A stretch of 64,000 nucleotides of DNA, from positions 24,304,001 through 24,368,000 of the forward strand of contig NC_068569.1 in assembly GCF_025698545.1 (NCBI RefSeq), read 5' to 3'. Of this stretch, positions 49,545-60,288 are shown one piece after another (position 1 is the stretch's first letter; each line of letters begins with the position of its first letter). The notes under the pieces were generated by a model. That model searched no databases and was not told where the DNA came from. It saw only the letters and a program-made list of their open reading frames with translations. Position numbers and translations under genes: made by a program. This DNA is from Gossypium raimondii (taxonomy: Eukaryota > Streptophyta > Magnoliopsida > Malvales > Malvaceae).

Positions 49545-49750
49545 TAATTAATTTGTGAATTTATTTTCTTTGATTTTTGTAAATTAAGTGCACAATTATT
49601 TTATTTTAATTTAATTTATTTTGATTTATATGTGTGTGTAACAAAATTAAGTAGAGAAGCAAAATTATTACACAAATGTTAGTACAGTGTGATATGTTTG
49701 CAGACAACGTGCTATCCAATATATCTTTCTTTTATATTTTATGTGTTTCA
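49545..49750. repeat. Inverted partial copy of MADS-upstream sequence
   Basis: Together with 42646-42673 on the other side of the nested insertion, this is the reverse complement of sequence upstream of the MADS copies (compare 49960-50095 and 56960-57060). Further right it carries GTTTGCAGACAACGTGCTATCC, the inverse of the GGATAGTACGTTGTCTACAAAC junction at 59631. Confidence 0.7.
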
Positions 49751-49784
49751 TATTGTTGCTAAAATACCAACAAAATTGTAGAGC

Positions 49785-49868
49785 TCACTTTCTTTTTGTA
49801 TAGATTCCTAATTGACGTTTTGAGAATGTGATCAACCGATCATCTTCATTTTCAATCATTTTAATCTC
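49785..49868 (-). pseudogene. Type I MADS-box fragment, copy 2 (N-terminus only)
   Basis: About 28 codons of the MADS box on the minus strand (equivalent to KIEIKMIEN through the IYK.. helix), matching 56640-56725 and 59040-59125. The rest of the gene is missing at the left edge. Confidence 0.75.
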
Positions 49869-49869
49869 A

Positions 49870-51180
49870 ATCTATGGTACTATGGAGAATGTGTTTCAAC
49901 AAATTAATAATAGTTTGATTTTTAACCATCGATAATTTACTTAAATTTATTTTATTTTGCATGAAAGATTACAATGTTCACATCAAACCACATGTAAGTG
50001 AAAATAAAATAAAATAGTTGTGCATTTAAATTGCGAAACTCGAAAAAATTCACAAATTATTTAGAATTTATATAAAATATCAATTTGCAATGGGCTCCAA
50101 AACTTGAAACATGGGCCAAATAATCCTATTTCAAATGTAACTCTAGAATTAATACTCACCTTTTGATTTTAGACTTAACACAATTAAAAGAAAGACTTTT
50201 GAACTCAAATTTAACCTCTCTTTCTTAGCATTCAAATTCAGCTCAAAATATGAAAAATAAAATAAAAGGAAAGTACAAATTAGTGTATGGCTAGATAAAA
50301 AATGATGTAACCATTTACTAAAAAGGGATAATCTATTTTCCTAATAATAAAATTCAAAGTATGTAACAAAGAACAATAAAAAGAAACTATGAATTAGTTT
50401 ATAGCGGGATAAACAATGGTGTAACCATTTTCTAAAATTGATATTTTTTCATCCAAAATATGGAAAAAAAACAATAAAAGAGAAGTATAAATTAGTTTCT
50501 AGCTGGATGAAAATGGTCCAACCATTTTCTAAATAAAAATTTATTTTCTTAGTATGATAATAATTTTATTATTTCTCCTTATTTAGATATTTTCATCATT
50601 AAAATGTAAATCAATTTTGAGCACATTTTCAACGTAACATTTTAGGCACTAATATGAACTACCGTGGATTGGTTTTCTTGATTTACTTTATTACAAAACT
50701 TTGTGTAAAAAATATAATAGCAATGTTGTATTACCTTTCAAATTGTATTTTCTAGTAAAGAGATAAAATGTAATTTAGAATATAATATAGCGATTGTTAC
50801 AATAATTTTACAGAAATATTTGAGGAATTATAAAGGAATTTGGTTTTCTTTTCTTGAGAAAGAATAAATTAGTTTTCTTTTATTACATACAAATGAAAAA
50901 AAAAACCAAAATGAACATTACAACTCAATTTTGTCTTGATTTAATAAAATACATTCGTCAAAACTTAATTGGTCCATTGAAATTTTTAAAAATCTGCTTA
51001 CATCTCTCTTTATCCATAAATATCGGGTTAGGTATAAAAATAATATAATTTTCTTATAAACTATTAGTTTTAGATAATTTTTAAATTTAATTTTGGACAC
51101 TTATGATAATTCAAATACATATTTGTAAACATGAAATTCATGTTTTCATTAACACATTACAAGTGTAAATTCTCCTATAT
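49870..51180. repeat. MADS-upstream duplicated segment (block 1)
   Basis: AT-rich non-coding sequence that matches 56930-58030 in order and orientation (shared landmarks include GGGCTCCAAAACTTGAAACATGGG at 50094 and 57059, and AATTAGTTTATAGCTGGATAAAAATGG-like segments). Confidence 0.8.
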
Positions 51181-51350
51181 ATTAATCACCAATTTATTGA
51201 AAGTAAATATTAGTATATATTCCTATCGGGTTAGGTTTAAAGAATTTTTATTAATCATCAATTTATTGAAAGTAAATATTAATGTATATTCCTATCAGGT
51301 TAGGTTGAAAGTACTTTTATTAATCACCAATTTATTGAAAGTAAATATAT
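51181..51350 (+). repeat. 69-base tandem repeat, about 2.5 copies
   Basis: TTAATCA.CAATTTATTGAAAG occurs at 51182, 51251 and 51320 (69-base step), ending where MADS copy 3 begins. Single versions of the same motif sit at the 3' ends of MADS copies 4 and 5 (56050 and 58452). Confidence 0.88.
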
Positions 51351-51369
51351 GAATTGATACTACTGGTGC

Positions 51370-51657
51370 TCATGTACAAGAACCGAAATGGAAATATGGC
51401 TAGCCCCTGAGTAGTCAAGGAAAGTTTAACTTGTTTACAACTATCGGTGACCATGGTCATATCTAGGAGTAGGGGCATCCTCAGCAGGACCTGTTGGAAC
51501 AACCATTGAAGAAGCAATTGCAATCTTCTTGCTCCAAGAGATATGGAAAAGGTTGAGAAGTTTCGAGAAATGAGAGTATCGCTCGTAAAGCTCCCTTGGG
51601 TTAAGTTGATCAAGGGGAGTTTCCCACCAACGATTGGAATCTGCCCCACTTGTGATT
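51370..51657 (-). pseudogene. Type I MADS-box fragment, copy 3 (C-terminal half only)
   Basis: On the minus strand this reads ITSGADSNRWWETPLD, QLNPRELYERYSHFSKLL and PTGPAEDAPT, the C-terminal half of the AGL62-like protein, with no internal stop over about 75 codons. The match to the other copies breaks exactly after the codons at 51657, where the Tat-like LTR fragment begins. Confidence 0.85.
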
Positions 51658-51680
51658 AAAATGATGGATCTTATCTCTCT

Positions 51681-52100
51681 AAAGTTGCAGTAGAGCAGAC
51701 CGCATCAGACTTTATTTTCTTCAAGTTGCAGTGTAGCATACTTAATATAGCAGATCTTATCTCCCCGAAGTTGCAGTGGAGTAGATTGAAGATATTAAGC
51801 CTTATCTCTCTGAAGTTGTAGTAAAGTAAGTCACACTATAACAAAATCTTATTTTCCTGAAGTTGTAGTGGAGCAGACTGAAGCTACTAATCCTATCTCC
51901 CTGAAGTTGCAGTGGAGCAGATTAAAACCACGAATCCTATACCTCTAAAGTTGCAGTAGGTCGGATTAAATCTACCACAACAAGCCTTCTCTCCCCGAAG
52001 TTGCAGTGGAGCAGACTAAAACCATGAATCTCGTCCCCTGAAGTTGCTGCGGAGAGGGTTAAAGCTACAAATTAGATTTCTCCGAAGTACAATGGAGCAG
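51681..52100 (+). repeat. Tandem array of about ten ~45-base units
   Basis: The core GAAGTTGCAGTGGAGCAG recurs, with variation, at 51681, 51722, 51767, 51812, 51859, 51903, 51947, 51997, 52040 and 52084, steps of 41-50 bases. Confidence 0.9.
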
Positions 52101-52582
52101 ATTGAAGCAACAAGACATAGTAGACTGAATGAGGCTACTTGAAGAAGAGAAGCGTCAAAAGAAGTCGAGACCCGATGAGGCTGGGCAAAATTGGTCTTTC
52201 TAAGTCTTTGCTCTGTTCTCATTACACGACAACGAGCAAAGAAGGGCAGCTGTACAACCCAATATTTTGCCCAGCCCAAAACCCATTACAAAACCTACCC
52301 AATACCCAATACCCATTACAAACCCCACACCCAAGACCCAACTAGCCTAACCCAAACCGAGGCCCAACAAAATCCCAACTCCAAGTCAGACTAGGGTTTC
52401 AGAAACTGAAACCCTAAGCGCCGCACCTAGGGTCTTTAGACCCTTGGTCTTCTGGCGCCGCAGCCGTCTCCCGCACCTGCCACCGTTGGACGTCCCATCG
52501 CCCCACTTGTGCCCGTCAACCACCTGCAAAGAAGAAAACAAGCAAAGAAAAGGACAACAATAATAGTAGAAATACAATCGGC

Positions 52583-52589
52583 TATAAAA
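52583..52589 (+). promoter_or_regulatory. Possible TATA box in the Tat-like LTR
   Basis: CTATAAAAG within CGGCTATAAAAGCCG, about 900 bases into the LTR fragment. Position fits a U3 promoter; not otherwise supported. Confidence 0.4.
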
Positions 52590-53524
52590 GCCGAAGAAAA
52601 TGTAACCTTTTTCTCTTCCAATTTTTGCAAAAAAAAAACATTAGTAGGAAGAAATAAAAAGCAGAAAATAGATCAAAGGTTTTTTTCTCTATTATTCTGT
52701 TCGTAAGCTTTTTTTATCTACTTTTATTTCTAGATATTAATAATAAGATAAGATAAAAGGACTTACCGGACGGCCGCGGCCTCGCCGTCAGAGGGCTTCT
52801 CCTATGTTGCCCGATTCAGGCCTAAGGAGGGGTGAAAATCCCTTTTCTATGATTTCGCGGGTTGAGAGAGCTCGGATCTCAAGGATGCCATACAACGAAG
52901 GGTTAAAAGCCTATTTTGCGCAACGCCGGCCATTGGTCACGGCGGCGGCGCGACGAAGGCCAAGGGAAGCTCAAAGGCCTGAGAGAGGGGAGTTTGAGAG
53001 GAAACTCTCATTTTTTTCTTCTTTTATTTTTTTTTCTGAAAAGTGATGGGAAATGATTTTTTTTAAACTTGACTTTTATGGGCCGACTAAACGGCGTCGT
53101 TTTGGGTTGGTTACAATAGCCCTAAAACGGCGTCGTTTTACCCTGACCCGCGCGGTGACCAAACCTTGGGGGGAGGATCCGCGTGTTTTCTTAAAAAGGG
53201 ATATTTGCGCGCACGATCCCTCCTATTTTGCAAGGCGTTGCAATTTGACCCTTTTTCTTTCTTTTCTTTTCTTTTAATTTAGCCGCATAATTTTATTTTT
53301 GTTTCATTTTAGTCCATTGCAGCGCTGCGTTTTGGGGGACTTGGTTTATTTCTTTTTTTGGTCCTTTTTCTTTCACGCGCGTTATGATTTAGTCCTTTTC
53401 TCTACTCTTCATTTTCGTTTTCGGCCCTAAAGTTTTGTTTAGTTTCGATTTAGTCCTCTGCTTAGTATTTTAGTTATTTATTATTAAATTGATCATTTTA
53501 ATATTATTACTATTATATTACACC

Positions 53525-54015
53525 ATTAATCTTGTATTATTATTATTTACTTATTTATACTTGTAAACTTCAAATTTTGTTATATATATATACATACATA
53601 CTTTTTATAATATGTACATATACGTACATATGTCTTAATTTTATAAATATATATATATACACATACTTTTATATATATTCTATGCTTCATAATTTTATAT
53701 ACATACTTATATTTTTTTTACATTTTAAAATATGTATATTATATATATACATTTTTTATTCACATACATTTATATTTTTCTTATATGTACATATATATAT
53801 TTTATATTTTATAATTTTATCTATTCTCTTTGTTGTTATAATTGCTTCACTTGGAGTTTATTTATTTATTTATTTACATGTCCATTATTATTTTTTAATG
53901 CTTTAGTTTTATTTGTTTATTACTTGTTATTGTGTATACATGATTGACTTTCTTTTATATATATTTGCCTTCTTATTTATTTATCTTTTTGTTTTTGCTC
54001 GTATTATTTTTACTT
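53525..54015. repeat. AT-rich microsatellite-like tract
   Basis: Long runs of TATATA, CATACATA and TTATTTATTTAT. Any open frame here is an artefact of low complexity. Confidence 0.85.
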
Positions 54016-54848
54016 ACATTATCATAATTGTTATTCTATTACATCAATTTTTACCCAGATTCGTAAAAAAGAAAATTTTGAAAATAAAGGCAATACTCGG
54101 TATTTGGGATCTTCGAGAGGATTGAGCCCTAACGTATTGGGTTCCAATTTTCTTCGTTGAATCTAAATAATCGAGAATGCTCTTTAATCAAAATAAATAA
54201 ATAAAAGCTCATTATTGGGAATTCGATATGTTGTGTCCTAACGCATTGGATATGACACGTTGTTTTCTCGAGATGAGGATTTTTCTAAAAAAAAATAAAG
54301 GCAATATTCAATGTTTAGAATTTTGAGAAATTGTGCCCTAACGTATTGGGCCGCGATTTTTTCATCTGACTTAAACAATTGAATACCCTTTTAAATTTTA
54401 TTGCACGAGTTTTTGGATAAGCTCATTTTTGAGGAGGTGAAATATCATGCCCTAACTCATTGGGTATGACATTTTCTCTCTCCGAAATGAGAGGGTCTTA
54501 ACATGCAATTTGATTTATACAAATTTTTTTTAACAAAGGATCGTATTTTAAAACTCTTCACAGCTTTCAATCTTCGACTCTAAGACATTAATTAATCAAC
54601 TACGTACCAATTTTGGGCGTTATGAGGGTGCTAATCCTTCCTCGTACGTAACTGACTCCCGAACCTGTTTTTTTGAATTTCGTGGACCAAAATCATTGTT
54701 TTAATAAAATCAAATAGTTTATTAAAAACAACCACTTTTCAAGGTGATCCAATCACACCTCATCAAAAAGGATCGGTGGCGACTCCCATTTTCGTTTTAT
54801 TTTCAAAATCCAAGTCGATCCCGTTTTATCAAAAAAATGGTGTCAACA

Positions 54849-55880
54849 ACGTTGTCTACAAACATATTGCATTGTATTACCATTTGTATAGCAGTTAAGT
54901 TGGTGCAAAAACAAGATTGATATGTTGAAAAGTACTGAAAATCACTACTATTACTCGGTAAAGCTTAATGCGCATCCTAGAATACCTGATTGAATGTTTG
55001 TAAAAAGGATTCCTTGTAAAGAAATGAAGAAAAAAAATACCCAAAGTGCATAGAAGGAAATGACAGCTATGTAATTTATTACATTGCTGATTATAGCACA
55101 TTCTAAAACAAGTTAGGCCGTGTAAGCATGACCTGTCCTGCCAATCCAATTTGATGATGTTGTTAATAGATAGCATCTGAAATGGACCTAGTTTTGCTTC
55201 TCTACTTGGTTCTGTTTTACCATGCATGAAAGACTGTAATGTTTGCATCGAAGTTATATAGAATAGATGAAGGAAACCAATTTGTTTTATGTTCAAAGAA
55301 TTCAACTCATAATGTTACTGAAAATTATTGCAGGTTCTTGGAGGCAAGCATTGTCTTGGTGAACGAAAGCTGAAACACCACACAATAAACAAGATAACAC
55401 ACTACACAGAAGAGGGTTATCTAGTTCAGCTTTTCTCATGTGCAAACACCAAAAACCATGAACAACGATGGAGTGCCAACTTGTTTTACAATCAGTAGTA
55501 GCCTGTTTTTCACAGAGTTCATAGGTTGAAGTTGTAAGAATGAAGATTGAATGTTAACCGATTTTACTTCATGGAGTTGTTCATGTCATAGTCCAATGTT
55601 TACTTGTAAGAGCTATTTTCATTTGCATGTTTATTGTATCAATAAGAACGCAGGTGAATTTGATTGATTTTAATTCACTACTTGCAGGAACTATGCCATT
55701 TCCATCGTGTTGATGTGACATTTTACACTTCTGTTGAGTTGTTTTAATTTGAAGAAGAAATGAATTATTTTCTTGTTCTGAATTTGAAATATGTTTGCTG
55801 CCATACAAGGTTAAGCAATAGAATTAAATATCAGGAAAAGAAAAAGAAAAACATGAACATGACACAAATAAAGGAATGTT
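54849..55880 (+). repeat. Duplicated segment, copy in block 1
   Basis: Matches 59638-60700 in order and orientation, starting ACGTTGTCTACAAACATATTGC, and includes the unrecognised exon described separately. Confidence 0.9.
55334..55498 (+). pseudogene. Unrecognised last exon, copy 1
   Basis: After a good acceptor (AAAATTATTGCAG) an open frame reads VLGGKHCLGERKLKH through NKITHYTEEGYLVQ and KNHEQRWSANLFYNQ and then stops (TAG). The same exon occurs at 60105-60288. I do not recognise the family. No upstream exon is visible on the + strand between the LTR fragment and this exon, so it is probably an orphan piece of a gene. Confidence 0.5.
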
Positions 55881-56177
55881 CCAAAATATAAACAATATCA
55901 GGAATACGTCTTTTTGGTGTTGTGATATTTTCTCTTGATTGTGTAATATGAAAAGTTTTTTAACGGTAAACTGAAAATAAAAAGTGTATTCACATATGAA
56001 CTGAAAGCAATAAAAGCAGTAGAAATGGGATGATGCAAGGCTACTTTTATTAGTCACCAGTTTATTGAGAGTAGATAGATGAATTGATACATGTACAATA
56101 ACCAAAATGGAAATATGGCTAGCCCCTAAGTCGTCAACGAAAATTTAACTTGTTTAGAACTATTGGCGACCATGGCC

Positions 56178-56783
56178 TTAACTAAGAGGAAAGTTAGTTG
56201 GGGCATCCTTAGCAAGACCCGTTGGAGCAAACATTGAAGAAGCAATTGCAATCTTCTTGCTCCAAGAGAAATGGAACAAGTCGAGAAGCTTCGAGAAATG
56301 GGAGTATCGCTCGTAGAGCTCCCTTGGGTTAAGTTGGTCAAGGGAAGTTTCCTACCAACGATTAAAATCTGTCCCACTTGTGATTTGTTGAGCAAGCACC
56401 TTTTGTGTCTCATTGGATGCATCTATTTGGCTCTACACCTCATTGTAAAGTTGAATTAGTTTATAGATTCTTGCCGTACGGTGAGCCTCAATAAGAGCGG
56501 GAGTGTTGTCAATCACAGATATGTTCCCATTCAAAAAGTGGTTAGCTATAGATTCAATAGAGGGGTGACCATATGCAAAAGGTTTTCTTGCAAATGAAAA
56601 GATGATAAAAAAAATATTATTACCACATAAAGTGCAGAGCTCACTTTTTTTTTTATAAATTCCTAATCGACGTTTCGAGAATGTGACCAACCAATCATCT
56701 TCATTTTCAATCATTTTAATCTCAATTTTTTGTATTCCTCTAAATTTCTTTCCTGTGCTTGCCCTTGCCAAAAGATGGGAGGA
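56178..56783 (-). pseudogene. Type I MADS-box (AGL62-like) pseudogene, copy 4
   Basis: Nearly full length on the minus strand: IEIKMIENEDDWLVTFSKRR, LCTLCGNNIFFIIFSFA, GHPSIESIANHFLN, then after NEV a TAG (Gln in copy 5), a second TAG after NRW (Trp in copy 5), LDQLNPRELYERYSHFSKLLD and a final TAA at 56178-56180. Both start ATGs used by copy 5 are mutated (the second is AGG). Frame is otherwise kept, so inactivation is by point changes only. Confidence 0.88.
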
Positions 56784-56799
56784 CGAAAAAAAAAGCAAA

Positions 56800-58450
56800 A
56801 GGATTACAAAGGAATGCTAAATTAGGCCTCTAAGTTATCTCTTTTCACTATAAATTCTCACATTGTTATGTGTAATATAAATTATTTGTCATTGACTAAA
56901 ATTGTACTTAGTTCGTTTATGGTACTATAAAGATTGTAATGTTTGCATCAAAACACATGTAAGTGAAAGTAAAATAAAATAGCTGTGCATTTAAATTACG
57001 AAACTTTAAAAAAAAATCACTAATTAATTAGAATTTATGTAAAATATGGATTTGTAATGGGCTCCAAAACTTGAAACATGGGTCAAATAATCACATTTCA
57101 AATGTAAGTTTAGAATCAATAGTCACTTTTTGATTTCAGACGTAACCCAATTGGAAGAAATACTTTTGAGCTCAAATTTAGCCCCTTTTTTTTCACATTC
57201 GACTTCAATTCAAAATATGGAAAAAAGGGCAATAAATGGAAAGTATAAATTAGTGTATGGCTGGATAAAAATAATGTAACCATATTCTAAAATAGGGATA
57301 TTTTGTTTTCCTAATATGATAGTAATAAAATCCAAAATATGGATTCTACCAAAATAAAATTCAAAAATATGGAAAAGGAACAATAAAAGGGAAGTATAAA
57401 TTAGTTTATAGCTGGATAAAAATGGTCTAACCATTTTTTTTTAAAAACAATATTTTATTTTCCTAATAATAGTAATTTTATTATTTCTCTTTATTTGGAC
57501 ATTCTCATAATGTAATGTTTTGGGCACTAACATGAATAATGGTGGATTAGTTTTTTTATTTATCTTATTGCAAAATTTTGTGTACAAAATCATAGCAATC
57601 ATTGTATTATATTTTAACTCGCATTTTCTAGTAAAGAGATAAAATGCAATTTAAAATATAGTACAGATGATGAACTATAATAGTTTTACGAAATATTCGA
57701 GGAATTATAAAGAAAATCAGTTTCTTTTTCTTAAGAGAGAATAAATTAGTTCTCTCTTTTATTACATGCAAATGAAAAAAAATGAACCTTAAAACTCAAT
57801 TTTGTCTTAATTTAATAAAATATACTCACAAAGCTTAGTCCATTAAAATTATTAAAAAGCTGTTTACGTCTCCCTTTATCAATAAATATCGGGTTAGGTT
57901 TTAATATATAATTTCCTTATAAAATATTAGTGTTTATATAAATTTCAAATTTAATTTTGAATACTTATGATAATTCAAAGTACTTATATTTGTAAACATG
58001 AAATTCATGTTCTCATTAACACATTGCAAGTGTATATAATTAGATTTTGTTTTAATTAACTCACACGTAATATACAAGCATTTTATTATTGTAATGTATA
58101 TAATAAATAAAATTCAAATCTCTAAATTCATGTTCTTAATAAGATAACTTTGTGGATTTAATTCTTTTATTTTCTTAATGTTTCATAAAAATATAATAAT
58201 ATTATATATTTTAAATACATTAAAATGTAACACCTCTTTCTCGACTTGATTGTTGGGTTCGAGCTACGGGATGTCACATCTGTATTTTTTTTATTGTTTG
58301 ATTATATATCCATATAAATCACGTATTTTTTGTATTGAGATATTTTTATTAATTGTGTAATATGAAAACCTTTTAACAGTAAACTAAAAGTAAAAGGACA
58401 TGTAATTTGTAGCAATAGTAGTAGAAATGGGATGATGCAAGGATACTTTT
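56800..58450. other. Spacer between MADS copies 4 and 5
   Basis: Non-coding; the paralogue of 49870-51180. Near 58225-58275 lie TGTAACACCTC and GGGATGTCACA, possible scraps of a gypsy-type LTR end. Confidence 0.6.
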
Positions 58451-58575
58451 ATTAATCACCAATTTATTGAATGTAAATATAAGGATTGATGTACAAGAAC
58501 CGAAATGGAAATATGGCTAGCCCCTGAGTAGTCAAGAAAAATTTAACTTGTTTGGAACTATTGGCGATCATGGCC

Positions 58576-59184
58576 TTAACTAAGAGGAAAGTTAGTAGGG
58601 GCATCCTCAGCAGGACCCGTTGGAGCAACCGTTGAAGAAGCGGTTGCAATCTTCTTGCTCCGAGAGATATAGAACAAGTCGAGAAGCTTCGAGAAATGGG
58701 AGTATCGCTCGTAGAGCTCTCTTGGGTTAAGTTGGTCAAGGGGAGTTTCCCACCAACGATTAGAATCTCCCCCACTTGTGATTTGTTGAGCAAGCACCCT
58801 TTGTGTCTCATTGGATGCGTCTATTTGGCTCTGCACCTCATTGTAAAGTTGGATTAGCTTATTGATTCTTACCGTACGGTGATCCTCAATAAGAGCATGC
58901 ATGTCGTCAATCACAGGTATGTTTCCGTTCAAAAAGCGGTTAGCAATAAATTCGATAGAGGGGTGACCAAATGTAAAAGGTTTTCCTGCGGGTGAAAAAA
59001 TGATAAAAAGAATCTCAGTACCACATAAAGTGGAAAGCTCACCAATTTTTTTATAGATTCCTGATCGACGTTTCGAGAATGTGATCAACCGATCATCCTG
59101 ATTTTCAATCATTTTAATCTCAATCTTTTGTTTTCCCTTGGTTTTCTTTCCAGTGTTTGCCATTGCCAAAAGATGAGAGGACAA
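58576..59184 (-). CDS. Type I MADS-box transcription factor, AGL62-like, intact, 202 aa
   Basis: A single-exon M-alpha MADS protein. Relatives such as AGL62 act in the nucleus during female gametophyte and endosperm development; that role is known of the family, not shown here. The MADS box covers about residues 18-75 (KIEIKMIENQDDRLITFSKRRSG, LSTLCGTEILFIIFSPAGKP, FGHPSIEF). The C-terminal part has WWETPLDQLNPREL and ends NFPLS. Two in-frame ATGs are possible, 59184 and 59163; the second (MANTGKK) fits the family's usual start better. A TATATATA on the minus strand near 59270-59277, about 90-110 bases upstream, is a plausible TATA box. It is the only one of five copies without stops. Confidence 0.9.
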   Translation of the reverse strand: MSSHLLAMANTGKKTKGKQKIEIKMIENQDDRLITFSKRRSGIYKKIGELSTLCGTEILFIIFSPAGKPFTFGHPSIEFIANRFLNGNIPVIDDMHALIEDHRTVRINKLIQLYNEVQSQIDASNETQRVLAQQITSGGDSNRWWETPLDQLNPRELYERYSHFSKLLDLFYISRSKKIATASSTVAPTGPAEDAPTNFPLS

Positions 59185-59267
59185 AAGAAACAGGTAAAAA
59201 GATTACAAAGGAATGCTCTATTAGACTTTTGGGGTATTATGAAATGAAAATCTTATTGAATGGGATG

Positions 59268-59278
59268 CATATATATAG
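59268..59278 (-). promoter_or_regulatory. Probable TATA box of the intact MADS gene
   Basis: CTATATATATGC on the minus strand, about 85-110 bases before the two candidate start codons. Confidence 0.5.
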
Positions 59279-60104
59279 GGGACAGAAAACTCAAGAATGA
59301 AGGCCCAAACTAATGAAATTAGGCCTCTAAGTTATCTCCTTTCACTATCAATTCTCACATTGGTATGTGTATTACAAATTAGCTGTCACTTTCCAAAATT
59401 GTGTTTAGTTAGTCTGTGGTACTATGGAGATTGTGTTTCAACAAAATTGATAGTAGTTTGATGTTAACGGTCGATGATCGTGTAAGTAATTAAGCCTAAT
59501 CTTGGATTAGGTAAGTAAATGTATTTCTTGATCATAGTATTTATAAATTTGTCGTATCGATCACTCGTATTTAAATCTTATCTAATTAATTGTGATTTTA
59601 AGGACTCGATTATTGTCATATAATGTGCTAGGATAGTACGTTGTCTACAAACATATTGCATTGTATTACCATTTATATAGCAGTTAAGTTGGTGCAAAAA
59701 CAAGATTGATATGTTGAAAAGTATTGAAAATCAATGCTATTACTCGGTAAAGCTAAATGCGCACCCTGAAATAATTGATTGAATGTTTGTAAGAGAGATT
59801 TCTTGTAAAAAAAATGAAAAAAAATACCCAATGTGCATAGAAGGAAATGACAGCTATGTAATTTATTACAAAGCCGATTATAGCACATTCTAAAACAGGT
59901 TAGGCTGTGTAAGCATGACCTGTCCTGCCAATCCAATTTGATGGTGCTGTCAATAGATAGCCTCTGAAATGGATCTAATTTTGCTCCTCTACTTAGTTTT
60001 GTTTTACCATGCATGAAAGGTTGCAATGTTTGCATCTTAAGTTATATAGAATAGATGAAGGAAACCAATTTGTTTTATTTTAGTGTTGCTGAAAATTATT
60101 GCAG

Positions 60105-60288
60105 GTTCTTGAAGGCAAACATTGTATTGGTGAACTAAAGCTGAAACACAGCACAATAAACAAGATAACACACTACATAGAAGAGGGTTATCTAGTTCAG
60201 CCTTTCCCATTTGCAAAAATCAAAAACCATGAACAACGATGGAGTGCCAACTTATTTTACAATCAATACTTGTTTTACGATCAGTGGT
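60105..60288 (+). CDS. Unrecognised last exon, copy 2 (partial gene)
   Basis: After AATTATTGCAG the frame reads VLEGKHCIGELKLKH, NKITHYIEEGYLVQ, KNHEQRWSANLFYNQ and LFYDQW before TAG (60287-60289). It is about 85% identical to 55334-55498 and keeps its frame. The extra LFYDQW tail comes from loss of the stop used by copy 1. No upstream exon is recognised between the MADS gene and this point. It may be a real final exon of a gene lost or rearranged here; function unknown. Confidence 0.45.

Larger units (their letters stand above)
51658..54848. mobile_element. Tat/Ogre-like LTR fragment, left-truncated
   Basis: It holds, in order, a ~45-base tandem array, a GC-rich region with a TATA box, an AT-rich tract, several CCCTAAC.(T/C)ATTGGG motifs (about 54127, 54237, 54333, 54452), GGATCGGTGGCGACTCCCA at 54770 and a terminal GGTGTCAACA at 54848. 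These are typical of long LTRs of Tat-lineage gypsy elements. The right junction is sharp against sequence paralogous to 59638. The left end lacks a proper LTR start and has no matching target duplication, so a deletion removed it together with the neighbouring MADS half. Confidence 0.7.

Noticed and set aside
53532..53947. 124-codon open frame on the + strand
   Set aside because: It lies in a TA-rich low-complexity tract and encodes only runs of Tyr, Ile, Phe and Leu.
54895..55305. Minus-strand open frames of 120-136 codons, also at 59673-60035
   Set aside because: They overlap duplicated non-coding sequence, are not conserved in frame between the two copies, and end differently.
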